64,000 nt of DNA from assembly GCF_009469605.1 (NCBI RefSeq), contig NZ_SSXU01000001.1:62001-126000 (forward strand). Direction: 5' to 3'. Below the pieces are notes generated by a model that did not search any database, was not told the origin of the DNA, and saw nothing but the letters and a program-made list of their open reading frames with translations. This document shows positions 58,701 through 63,411 of this stretch, piece after piece. A program made the translations under genes and the position numbers. Origin of the DNA: Zoogloea sp. 1C4. Its GTDB lineage: Bacteria > Pseudomonadota > Gammaproteobacteria > Burkholderiales > Rhodocyclaceae. Each line of letters opens with the position of its first letter. Within the stretch, counting starts at the first letter, position 1.

Positions 58701-58703
58701 TAA
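46740..58703 (+). CDS. CdiA/filamentous haemagglutinin-type exoprotein with C-terminal lipase-like toxin region
   Basis: 3987 residues. Residues 1-26 are an extended signal peptide region (MNRLCFRLVFNSTRG...VAENAR), followed by a classical signal ending near AQVSAQ. A TPS domain follows to about residue 330, with the NPAGILCNGCGFINASRATL motif (two Cys). A long beta-helical shaft of haemagglutinin repeats follows, with further FHA-type repeats to about residue 3550. At 3608-3613 VANNYL is a VENN-like junction. Beyond it, Ser3876 (THSRGGAEF), Asp3936 (SPNDLVPQI) and His3975 (SPHTLPYQW) form a lipase-type triad. It should be exported by a TpsB/CdiB protein, but none is encoded nearby. Ends two bases before the first candidate immunity gene. 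Toxin activity is inferred. Confidence 0.9.
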   Translation: MNRLCFRLVFNSTRGIPMAVAENARSHPKGSTPGRSASPGRSVRAPCQTHLRALSAGVMLITGSLLWPAQVSAQIVADGRAPGSQRPTILTAPNGVPLVNIQTPSAAGVSRNTYSQFDVPAAGTILNNARNSATTRLGGLVQGNPWLATGTARVILNEVNAANPSQLLGYLEVGGARAEVIIANPAGILCNGCGFINASRATLTTGRPVVTDGRLDGYRVGTGTLVVDGLGLDARDTDFTQLIARAIRLNAGVWAPDLQAITGAADVTADGSTATPRLPAGSAPAFALDVAVLGGMYAGKIHLIGTEAGVGFRNTGQIGASAGEVRIDQRGWIDNSGQIDSATRLTITTPETLSSSGALRVGTDAVLSGHAGLSLDGSAVAGGDLSLSASAPGARLTSGADAWLVAGHGTTGGTLSLSAAGPLAAHGTLIGGAAIDTSAASLDHSTARFTAPAVQLRATQGDLNLSASRLHTDGRLTASTPGLLRSATANISAGQLALAAHDLDNTGGVLLHLGTDPLQLVFAGTFNNNSGRLASNAVAINLGAATLFNRGGQIEHRGYGTLSLRADTFSGSDGQLVTQGQLDLTARHLDLDRAQTQATHLTITAAEFSHRQGTLLQTGTAPASLTVSGQFHNQDGHIGTNADLALTVGSLNNDGGRLEAQHGSLSLGADLISNTRGQLYATDDLRITAGTFTNRDGSAYAMRDVTITLADGLENSGSLAAARHLGVSAAWIDTSPGSHLAAGLQPDGRLEGDGALTLQARSALAAHGQNLAAGALSIAASSLDLSGSTTRARNLTLGANLLDAHAASLVANGQLQAQIGGHLDSRDAHLSADHLDLSAASLDNRGGALISSGTRAARLQVHDELINRGGHIVSNADLTLNAATLDNRGGSIVATQGAQLAVRIAGLLDNTAGLIAGNHGLTLGAARLANAGGQIEAATGSAHLSTDFFDNASGRLFAATNFTLLGGELSNGSGSLYAGRDATLALSGALLHDGVIAAARHLDVSAARINASSGSLVAAGMQIDGHLADAGSLNVQASSAITAHGQHLAAGALSLSAPALDLGSSLNAADAIRLAADTLSLSGANVRAETTLNAQAGDLLDTRAAHVSAAELSLHARRLDNTGGDLRQTGSGALHIALPGALTNTGGQIHSNADNLHLSAAGMDNRNGFIGHAGSGTLTIDTTNFTGSGGQIISNGHLNLSTQRLVLDNATSQADTWHISANTLDHLHGKLLQTGSGTSTLSVAAQFDNNAGRISSNGGLAIAAGQLDNLGGTLLATLDLNLQAANLNNPDGTLYAGRNVTLAVADTLTHGGVLGAGRDLGITAGTVAAGAGSLLAAGLQADGHLAGNGSLSLNTQRQLDAHGRQLAAGSLMFDAAQLELSASQSAAASIQLTARSGDLRATGADISASNRLQTQVAGLLDTRLAHLNAAALTLRASALDNTDGEIVQTGSSDQHLELPGTLVNTRGRIASNGNALSLAAATLDNTAGRIEHAGAGQLSIRATTLRGDGGQIASTGNLDLVAHRVELAGASTQAVGLALSADSLNNQGGTLWQTGTSTAQITVAGLLDNRNGQIAGNGAVKLAANVVDNRHGEIASIQALTAAAVRQFDNRDGGRVHGGHDSLITTSVLANTNGEITAGSRLDVTATTLGNASGLIAAGTDLNLTGAEMDNRSGSLAAIAGGLTLTASGLTTNVGGHIAAARRLTLASGELDNTGGTLVASSATVTSRGPLANRDGHIVASGSQDAGTLAITSGPLDNQGGLIQASGHLLIDTRGADLVNRATRTTGGILGGSDVVLRSGLLDNQAGYIGAGRLEVLADKIDNTIGGTVASLGVTTVTATALHNADGRIHSAGDLSLTVVSSIDNARGAIQSTQHAQLSAAAILNNNTRGAGLGIQGRTVELVTPRLDNRDGLLAADDSLRVTSTGHIDNTRGLLSALGSVVLHDPNPRPTLAIINSGGELLAGRQLSISAATLGGDGRLLSWGDLDLQLAGDFGNNGEIRANGNARVALSGTFTNGASLAAGGHLDVQVAALDNRATGEMQAGSALLASSTLVNRGLIDASDARLESALLDNLGSGRIYGDHLAIQAATLTNAAEDGSAPVIAARKRLDMGIGNLINSEHGLLFSAGDLVIGGAIDATNRVSGQASSVINRSATIEALSNLTLAAERIENLDTHFATEVVRTSVTPHREFSFKGQPERYDVSEVHFTYRHADDGVRTLVLNEPYDDGRQTSGESFTEYAFTRTVDETRLLASDPARILAGGNLHVTSATLTNDMSQIVAGRQLRLELATLDNRTATGTRTITDIGTAINIKRDKKDGRDREEAKSADYIPAPTIQTYALATPVLAENAEVAGSGTHIAHRAVDAVATTATGSQASTPTLRGPALIEVRRTIDAGTPISGNTIGTASATPVARDTGAALGSPDVVVHTLAQAHTTDSPTHTTAQNTPASRDAATTTESAAPSTPAIPTGKTIASGEQTMVRTIAPSFTLPTSSLFRLHADSSARYLIETDPRFTDARLWLSSDYLLGQLASDPNAVQKRLGDGFYEQRLVREQVAQLTGQRFLDGYADDETQFAALMTAGARFAQAWQLRPGVALSAEQMAALTTDIVWLVSTPITLADGSVTHVLVPQVYAVVRDGDIDGAGGLLSGASLSLAAQGNVTNSGTLAARERLDLTADTLRNAGGRIVGNTVDARALGDLENIGGRIEASRALTLLAGRDLTVASTTASTQSRQGSRTAVDRTATVYVGGGELTLEAGRDLHLDASQLINLAPTGAGPAGTTTLVAGRNLDLGTQTESRRQEIVWNARNYRRDGEDREIGSTIHTTGDLHLQAGQDITARAAQLTSDQGALTVTAGRDLTLMAGTQRQLLDEAHQYKQRSLLSSKTITTRDTLDSTTALASTLSGDTTALYAGQDIRVMGSNVVSTQLTSLGAGRDLRIEASTEVLNENHIRTEKNSGLFSGGGLGVTLGTQRQQTDHDTQSKRAAASTIGSTDGNIALWAGRSYAQHGSDVLATNGDITLAAQRIDILEARETQRSKTDTRFTQSGLTLALSGPVINAVQTTLQMKDASSRTTDSRMKALAAANAGMSTYDAAQAINQGQGQTIDGKPGQIVTGTDDKGNPTTRDANAADKVGGLSLTLSVGGSRSQGQVIQTAESSRSSNVSAGHDVLIMASGNGPQSTLTIQGSRVTAGANLNLVAENAIQLLAARNTADQHSTNHSSSGSIGVTVGSNGIGVTASASAARGKADGDDVTYTLSNVDAGQKLLLNAGGDLGMKGALATAGQIEATVGGHLVIESVQDTSTYRSRQQSLGGSVTVGAGGSASVNASQSKIDSNFASVIEQSGLKAGDGGFQVAVSGDTTLNGGAITSSQKAVEREANRFSTTGALTLNDIHNHASYQATSVGINIGTSQATDGMFKPMGNSAGFGQSSDKSSSTTRAAISGIAGQSEARTGDAETGITRIFDYGKVQEDINAQVLITQTFGAQASKAIGDYANKEIEAAEQLRADAEVETDPQRKREFEYEALKIEQEWGDSGTQRLLAHTLVGGLTGGLSGAAGSAAGTLSAPIVADTLKDAGLKGPLADTITATFSTAAGIAVGGSAGAAGAFNEVANNYLSHQENEARYKARKACVTNNDVDACLRTVELNELDKQRNADFHSACDGPLRNTPTCAAMTRNLYAMMYTYSLPDARKAAAADKTGDLTWDHKEELQSDLALIKTAHPDVRTSTEDKVQSPKTPEYDADPYGVVDKRNKKDAYLVLKFGTEALAIANTRDGDKYWFTKNGARNGMDNQSNYAVALMMTHVDAAERIKQAKENPEGAYIPVDRYTLSYAPTQGFIADVWSAFLTKLSVESDSVLGLRSQLEFIQESGQQVNWVTHSRGGAEFVQAASGSTLEHLSNNTVVFHAGANTQLVTDWVMDSKKIGNFIDKSNRYRDSPNDLVPQIIGLRALSSPLNLIPALLSALCLSDVICSIEQSPHTLPYQWSSLKKE
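48400..51600 (+). repeat. Long-period (about 310-320 residue) super-repeat in the exoprotein shaft
   Basis: Within the ordinary short haemagglutinin repeats, a block recurs. Units containing (Y/A/G)GTLSLRADTF-like, LLQTG and LYA-RDVTL-like elements start near 48410, 50250 and 51210, and AAARHLGVSAA-like elements near 48892, 49727 and 50683. Spacings are about 0.83-0.96 kb, or twice that. Boundaries are approximate and identity was judged by eye. Confidence 0.5.
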
Positions 58704-58705
58704 CA

Positions 58706-59710
58706 ATGTTGATAAAACTGCCACGCAAATCTCTGATCTTTTCGCTATGCGCCCTGAGCGGCTTTTCGTCATTTCACGTCGCCGCGATGGACTCGGAAGC
58801 GCGGGAGCGTTTGAATCGATTCAAAGCAGAGGAAAAAGCGATCTACGCTCACATGAAGCGTTACGGCATCAACCGGAATAACATGGCCGCCATGCGCCGA
58901 TTAGAAGAAACGACCCCACCTTACTCCTACCCGCACGTGAGCATCGCCTCTGAAAAGGTTTTGAATTCAGGCGAGCATTATCGTATCGAGATTGACGAGT
59001 TCATTCTGACCATGAAAGTTCCAAGTGAGCCGGCCGTTCCGGGAAACTGGATCTGGCCTTATACCGACACTCGAACGCCCGATCCAGCGATGGAAAGACT
59101 AATCGAGAATGAGCAGGGAAAATTGAAAGTAGCGGATCTCGGATGGCACATGTGTCGAAGCATCTTCCCACCAGGGCTTTTCGGTGGGTGCGAAACGGCC
59201 GGCATGGTAATCACGTATCAAGTCCTCACAAAAGAAAACATAAACAATCTTTCCACACCCGAAAGAATGCGCAAGGTTTTTAGTGAAGTTCAAAAAAGAC
59301 GAATCCCAACTCAAGAGGATATCGAAGTCTCAGCTCATAAGAGTTTGATTGACAACAGGCGTGGCTATCGAATTGTGCTTCAACCTGATTCGATAACCAT
59401 TAACGGCAGAATTTGGATTCACCAAGCAATGAATGAGGCTTACAGTCAGTTTTATGTGTACACAACCATTCTTCGCCCAGATCGAATGCTGGTAGTTAGT
59501 TTCGGCTTGCCCACCTACGATTACAACGCAAACCCGAACCCATCAACCCATCCCGCAGCCATCAAGCGCTCTTACGCACTGTTGGAGGAACTGATCGCGT
59601 CCCTCCGGGTAGCAAAAATCAATGATGACGGCGCCCCTGATCCATTCGTGATCGAACGGGTAGAGCCTGCACCATTACCTATTCGGGAGCCAATGCCCGT
59701 CGCTCAATAA
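58706..59710 (+). CDS. Exported hypothetical protein, candidate immunity protein 1 (334 aa)
   Basis: ATG at 58706, two bases after the exoprotein stop, with an AAGAAAGAG-like ribosome site. Residues 1-28 are a signal peptide (SLIFSLCALSGFSSFHVAA), so it should act in the periplasm or outer membrane. The mature protein is mixed alpha/beta, with two Cys near residues 152-169 and an NGRIWIHQAMNEAYSQFYVY segment near its end. Base composition is lower in G+C than the backbone. I do not recognise a family. Its position right after a toxin-like C-terminus suggests immunity. Phospholipase toxins are commonly neutralised by exported immunity proteins. Confidence 0.75.
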   Translation: MLIKLPRKSLIFSLCALSGFSSFHVAAMDSEARERLNRFKAEEKAIYAHMKRYGINRNNMAAMRRLEETTPPYSYPHVSIASEKVLNSGEHYRIEIDEFILTMKVPSEPAVPGNWIWPYTDTRTPDPAMERLIENEQGKLKVADLGWHMCRSIFPPGLFGGCETAGMVITYQVLTKENINNLSTPERMRKVFSEVQKRRIPTQEDIEVSAHKSLIDNRRGYRIVLQPDSITINGRIWIHQAMNEAYSQFYVYTTILRPDRMLVVSFGLPTYDYNANPNPSTHPAAIKRSYALLEELIASLRVAKINDDGAPDPFVIERVEPAPLPIREPMPVAQ

Positions 59711-59813
59711 GCCTTGGTCAACCCCATCGGTTAGCCTTTCGTCAGCCATGCTCGTCAACGCTACTCCCATCCGCCTCCGAATATTCGTCGCCAGGATCAA
59801 CTCGATCGGTTAC

Positions 59814-59841
59814 GCCGGCGACTGGGAGTCGACAAAATGAG
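59814..59841 (+). repeat. Leader repeat, copy A
   Basis: An imperfect direct repeat pairing with 60697-60726: the stretch covers GCCGGCGACTGGGAG, a TCGA block and the start AAATGAG. It contains the ribosome site and start of the second immunity candidate. Confidence 0.55.
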
Positions 59842-60673
59842 TTCAAGAAAATGGATATGGCTGCTCTCATGCAGCTTGACCACGGCAGCATCAGGTTGCA
59901 CCATCAAGTCACCCCACGCTCGGATTGATCAGCCCTTACCATCATCACCTCGCGCCCCACGCGAATTGACTCTCAAGTACTACAAGCTCAACCTGTTCGA
60001 AGAGTACCGCGTTTCCCACGCCTACCTGGACGGAGTCAATATCAGCGCATGCTACAGCGGTGCCGAGCCCAGCGATGTCCGATTCGAAATGGTGACGTAT
60101 ACCAGTGGCGAGGCAAATACCCCGAACCCACCGGTACCGGGTTACATCCTGAACCGGCGAGACTATCCCCCGCCCCACCCCGGCGTAACCGCAGCATTCC
60201 AACTGCTCGGCACCAAGCGCAGGAACGCCTATTTTGGGTATGACTTCATGACTTTCGGGAAATTCTGCGGTGACTGGACCGCCGGGGGTGCGGTCACGCT
60301 AGGTATCCGGGACCGGCGCGCCGAGTCGATCGAGCATCTCATTTTGGCTAAGGAAACATGGACCCGCGACTACAACGAAAGAAAGATTGCCGAAGGCACA
60401 CATTTCAGAGCGTTCCTGGAGCCCACCGAATACGTGGTGCGCAACGGTAACCGCTGGGTACATCTGCGCGAGAGAAGCCCGACCGTACCGGGCATGGACG
60501 AAAACGACGTCTGGCTGCTCCCGGTAGGCGATTCGAACTATTACTTCTACCTGGCGTTCGGCCATATGTACGGGGCGCGAATCGCTCAAAACGCCGAGTA
60601 CGTAAAAGTCCAGAATCTGGTCGATCGGATCATCGATTCTTTCGTCGTGGAGAAACTGGAAGCTGGAAAGTAG
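59837..60673 (+). CDS. Lipoprotein, candidate immunity protein 2 (278 aa)
   Basis: ATG at 59837 with GGGAG about 8 bases upstream. A lipoprotein signal is present, with the lipobox near residue 21 (TTAASGC). The mature part has two further Cys, a Tyr-rich C-terminal half (DSNYYFYLAFGHMYGARI) and NGNRWVHLRERSP, reminiscent of the NGRIWIH segment in the gene before. The two may be distant relatives. Not a family I can name. 126 bases separate the two candidates, so the second may be a later addition. Confidence 0.75.
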   Translation: MSSRKWIWLLSCSLTTAASGCTIKSPHARIDQPLPSSPRAPRELTLKYYKLNLFEEYRVSHAYLDGVNISACYSGAEPSDVRFEMVTYTSGEANTPNPPVPGYILNRRDYPPPHPGVTAAFQLLGTKRRNAYFGYDFMTFGKFCGDWTAGGAVTLGIRDRRAESIEHLILAKETWTRDYNERKIAEGTHFRAFLEPTEYVVRNGNRWVHLRERSPTVPGMDENDVWLLPVGDSNYYFYLAFGHMYGARIAQNAEYVKVQNLVDRIIDSFVVEKLEAGK

Positions 60674-60696
60674 TTTTCGTCTGCAATCTCGGCTGG

Positions 60697-60726
60697 ACCG
60701 GCGATTGGAGGGTCGAACGAAATGAG
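60697..60726 (+). repeat. Leader repeat, copy B
   Basis: Pairs with 59814-59841. Matching parts include CCGGCGA-TTGG-AG, GTCGA and AAATGAG. It supplies a good ribosome site (GGAGG) for an orphan start. Confidence 0.55.
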
Positions 60727-60781
60727 CCGCCCTAAAACGCATGTCCCGGCGATCCACGACAAGAACTTCGATCAAATCTAG
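60722..60781 (+). pseudogene. 19-codon orphan start, likely remnant of a third immunity-type gene
   Basis: ATG at 60722 with GGAGG upstream opens a 19-residue frame (MSRPKTHVPAIHDKNFDQI) ended by TAG at 60779. Its leader repeats that of the second immunity candidate. It may be a decayed third cassette or a true micropeptide; the rest of 60674-60805 has no other gene. Confidence 0.35.
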
Positions 60782-60805
60782 TCTTTGAAATCGCTGCGAC
60801 CAAAT

Positions 60806-60842
60806 AAAAATGCCGTTCAGCCTACGCTGAACGGCATTTTTT
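60806..60842. terminator. Bidirectional intrinsic terminator
   Basis: A perfect stem of about 15 bp (60807-60821 with 60826-60840), a four-base loop, T tract on the plus strand (60837-60842) and A tract before it, so it can serve both the immunity region and the convergent acyl-CoA dehydrogenase gene. Confidence 0.88.
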
Positions 60843-60874
60843 CTGGCGATCAAAAACCGACGATCAGCCCAGCA

Positions 60875-62671
60875 TCAGAACTGATCTTCCGCCAGATCCA
60901 GCGCACCGGCAGCACCATTGACCACCGTATAGGCCAGGCCCGGAGCCTGCGACAGGACATGGTCGGCGTAGAAGCGCGCCGTGGTGATCTTGGTCTTGTA
61001 GAACGACGCATCGCCGCTGCCTTCGGACAGGCGACGGGCGGAAACCAGCGCGGCACGGGCCATCTGCCAGCCACCGGCAACGATGCCGAGGAGCTTCAGG
61101 AAGGGCACAGAACCGACGGAGGCCGCCTTGATGTCCTTGCCATAGGTGGCAACGATGTACTCCACCGCCTCCTCGACCGCGGTCACGCCGGCCGACAGGG
61201 ATTTACGAATGGCGGCGAACTCATCGCCTGCGGCTTCCGCCAGCTGGGCCTCGACCTTGCGCATCTCGGCAACCAGCGCCTTGGCGGTCAGGCCACCTTC
61301 GCGGGCGATCTTGCGGCCGATCAGGTCATTGGCCTGAATGGCGGTGGTGCCTTCGTAAATCGCGGTGATGCGGGCGTCACGGTAGTGCTGGGCGGCGCCG
61401 GTTTCCTCGATGAAGCCCATACCACCGTGCACCTGCACACCATCGGAGGTGATGAGGTTGGCGTTTTCGGTGCACCAGCCCTTGACCACCGGGATCATCA
61501 GATCAACAAAAGCCTGGCTGCGGGCACGCACGGCTTCGTCGGCGTGGTAATGGGCCATGTCGGTGGCGGCGCCGACCACGTAGGCCAGCGCGCGCATGGC
61601 TTCGGTGGTGGACTTCATGTTCATCAGCAGACGACGCACGTCGGCGTGATGCAGGATGCTAACCTTCGGGCCGCCACGAACGCCGGCTTCGGTGCCCTGG
61701 ACACGATCCTTGGCGTAGGCCAGCGCCTGCTGGTAGGCGCGCTCGGAGAGGGCCAAGCCTTCCATGCCGACTGCAAAGCGGGCTTCGTTCATCATCACGA
61801 ACATGTACTCGAGACCCCGGTTGGCTTCGCCGACCAGCGTACCGATGGCGCCGCCGTTATCGCCGAAGGCCAGCACCGCCGTCGGGCTGCCGTGGATGCC
61901 GAGCTTGTGTTCGATGGACACGCAATGCACATCGTTGCGCTCGCCCGGGGTGCCGTCGGCGTTGAGCAGGAACTTGGGCACCACGAACAGCGAGATGCCC
62001 TTCACGCCCTCCGGCGCATCCGGCAGACGGGCCAACACCAAATGAATGATGTTGTCGGTCATGTCGTGCTCGCCGTAGGTGATGAAGATCTTCTGGCCGA
62101 AGATCTTGTAGGTGCCATCACCCTGCGGCACGGCGCGGCTGCGCACGGCGGCGAGGTCGGAACCGGCCTGGGGCTCCGTGAGGTTCATGGTGCCGGTCCA
62201 TTCGCCGCTCACCATCTTGGGCAGGTAGTCGGCTTTCTGGGCATCGGTGCCGCACAGGGAGATCGCTTCGATCGCGCCGGTGGTCAGCATCGGGCACAGG
62301 GAGAAGGCCATGTTGGCCGACTTCCACATTTCCATCACCGCGGTGGAGACCAGCTTCGGCAGGCCCTGGCCGCCGAATTCAGGTTCGCAGGCCAACGCGG
62401 TCCAGCCGGCTTCGGCGAACTGCGTGTAGGCGTCCTTCCAGCCGGGCACGGTCGTCACGACACCGTTGTCCCACTTGGCGCCGATGGTGTCACCGGCACG
62501 GTTGAGGGGAGCCAGCACGCCGTTGGCGAACTTGCCGGCCTCTTCGAGGATCGCGTCCACCACGTCGGGGGAGGCATCCTCACAGCCAGGCAGGGCGGCG
62601 ACGGCTTCGAGATCAGCCAGTTCGCGCATCACGAACTGCATGTCACGGATAGGGGCGTTGTAACTGCTCAT
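60875..62671 (-). CDS. Acyl-CoA dehydrogenase (long, with C-terminal extra domain)
   Basis: 598 residues. The catalytic core has EWTGTMNLTEPQAGSDLAAV, the FAD/substrate segment IFITYGEHDMTDNIIHLVLA (in part ITYGEHDMTDN) and SPTAVLAFGDN. An active-site-type Glu lies in the later helices (FIEETGAAQHYRDARITAIYEGT, shown as HYRDARITAIYEGTTAIQA). A C-terminal domain of about 130 residues typical of the longer class follows. It oxidises acyl-CoA and passes electrons to ETF, whose alpha subunit gene lies upstream in the same direction. Confidence 0.93.
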   Translation of the reverse strand: MSSYNAPIRDMQFVMRELADLEAVAALPGCEDASPDVVDAILEEAGKFANGVLAPLNRAGDTIGAKWDNGVVTTVPGWKDAYTQFAEAGWTALACEPEFGGQGLPKLVSTAVMEMWKSANMAFSLCPMLTTGAIEAISLCGTDAQKADYLPKMVSGEWTGTMNLTEPQAGSDLAAVRSRAVPQGDGTYKIFGQKIFITYGEHDMTDNIIHLVLARLPDAPEGVKGISLFVVPKFLLNADGTPGERNDVHCVSIEHKLGIHGSPTAVLAFGDNGGAIGTLVGEANRGLEYMFVMMNEARFAVGMEGLALSERAYQQALAYAKDRVQGTEAGVRGGPKVSILHHADVRRLLMNMKSTTEAMRALAYVVGAATDMAHYHADEAVRARSQAFVDLMIPVVKGWCTENANLITSDGVQVHGGMGFIEETGAAQHYRDARITAIYEGTTAIQANDLIGRKIAREGGLTAKALVAEMRKVEAQLAEAAGDEFAAIRKSLSAGVTAVEEAVEYIVATYGKDIKAASVGSVPFLKLLGIVAGGWQMARAALVSARRLSEGSGDASFYKTKITTARFYADHVLSQAPGLAYTVVNGAAGALDLAEDQF

Positions 62672-62724
62672 CGTATTTTTTCTCCACTCTAGTTGTTTTG
62701 GATTTACGACCTGGCGGGGCCGGC

Positions 62725-63387
62725 TTACTGATTCAAATAACTGCGGTCATCAAAACTCGCGACCCATTCCGGGCGGTAAACCACCAGCAATGTGAGCGCC
62801 ATGCCCGACAGCCAGGCCTCGGCGAAGCCAAGCAGCAGAAAGAAGGGCAGGTACTCGGACAACAGCAGGTCCGCCGGGTAAGCGCCGGCAGCAAAGAGCA
62901 TCACCGATGCCACGGTGCCCTGGACGAGAACCACCGCCGCAGCGCCGATGAAGGCATTGATGAAGATATAGACAAAGAAATGCTTGGGCAGCCAGCGCTC
63001 CACGAGGCGGAAATAAAACCGCCCCGCCAGCACCGGCACGATGCCCATCACCAGCAGGTTGAGAGGATAGGCCGCCCATTCGGCGCTGCCATTGATGGTG
63101 ATCCCCAGCAGGGCCAGCGCCACCACCACCAGGGCCAGCTGTGGCCCGAAGATCAGCGTGCTGGCCATGGCCCCGAGCAGATGGAGATTGAGCCCGGGCT
63201 TGACGCCGGCGTTCATGCTCCACAGCAGGGTAAGAATCACGGCGGCGCCCAGCAGCGCATTGAGCTGATGCCCATCGAGCAGGCGCCGCCACGGGGCCGT
63301 CCGATAAATCCACGCTCCGACCCCCGCCCCGCAGCAGATGGCACCCACGTGCCATGCTGTCGAGAAGAGGTCGGGCGCGAAGTTCAT
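62725..63387 (-). CDS. CbiM-like ECF transporter permease/substrate-binding membrane protein
   Basis: 220 residues, six or so membrane segments. GVKPGLNLHLLGAM is the metal-type signature of the CbiM/NikM group, and LLLGFAEAWLSGMALTLLVVY is the usual end. Such proteins capture Co2+ or Ni2+ for an ECF-type importer, but no partner ATPase (CbiO) or CbiQ is in the window. It sits between the acyl-CoA dehydrogenase and etfA. Whether it truly transports metal is unproven. Confidence 0.83.
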   Translation of the reverse strand: MNFAPDLFSTAWHVGAICCGAGVGAWIYRTAPWRRLLDGHQLNALLGAAVILTLLWSMNAGVKPGLNLHLLGAMASTLIFGPQLALVVVALALLGITINGSAEWAAYPLNLLVMGIVPVLAGRFYFRLVERWLPKHFFVYIFINAFIGAAAVVLVQGTVASVMLFAAGAYPADLLLSEYLPFFLLLGFAEAWLSGMALTLLVVYRPEWVASFDDRSYLNQ

Positions 63388-63411
63388 TCAAGCGATCCCG
63401 ACGGGGGCTTG

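Noticed and set aside
60722-60781. A functional micropeptide gene
   Set aside because: The ribosome site is good, but the duplicated leader makes a decayed cassette the simpler reading; kept as a low-confidence remnant.
60299-60853. A 184-codon minus-strand frame across the lipoprotein gene end
   Set aside because: It runs through the bidirectional terminator and is antisense to a gene with a clear lipobox.
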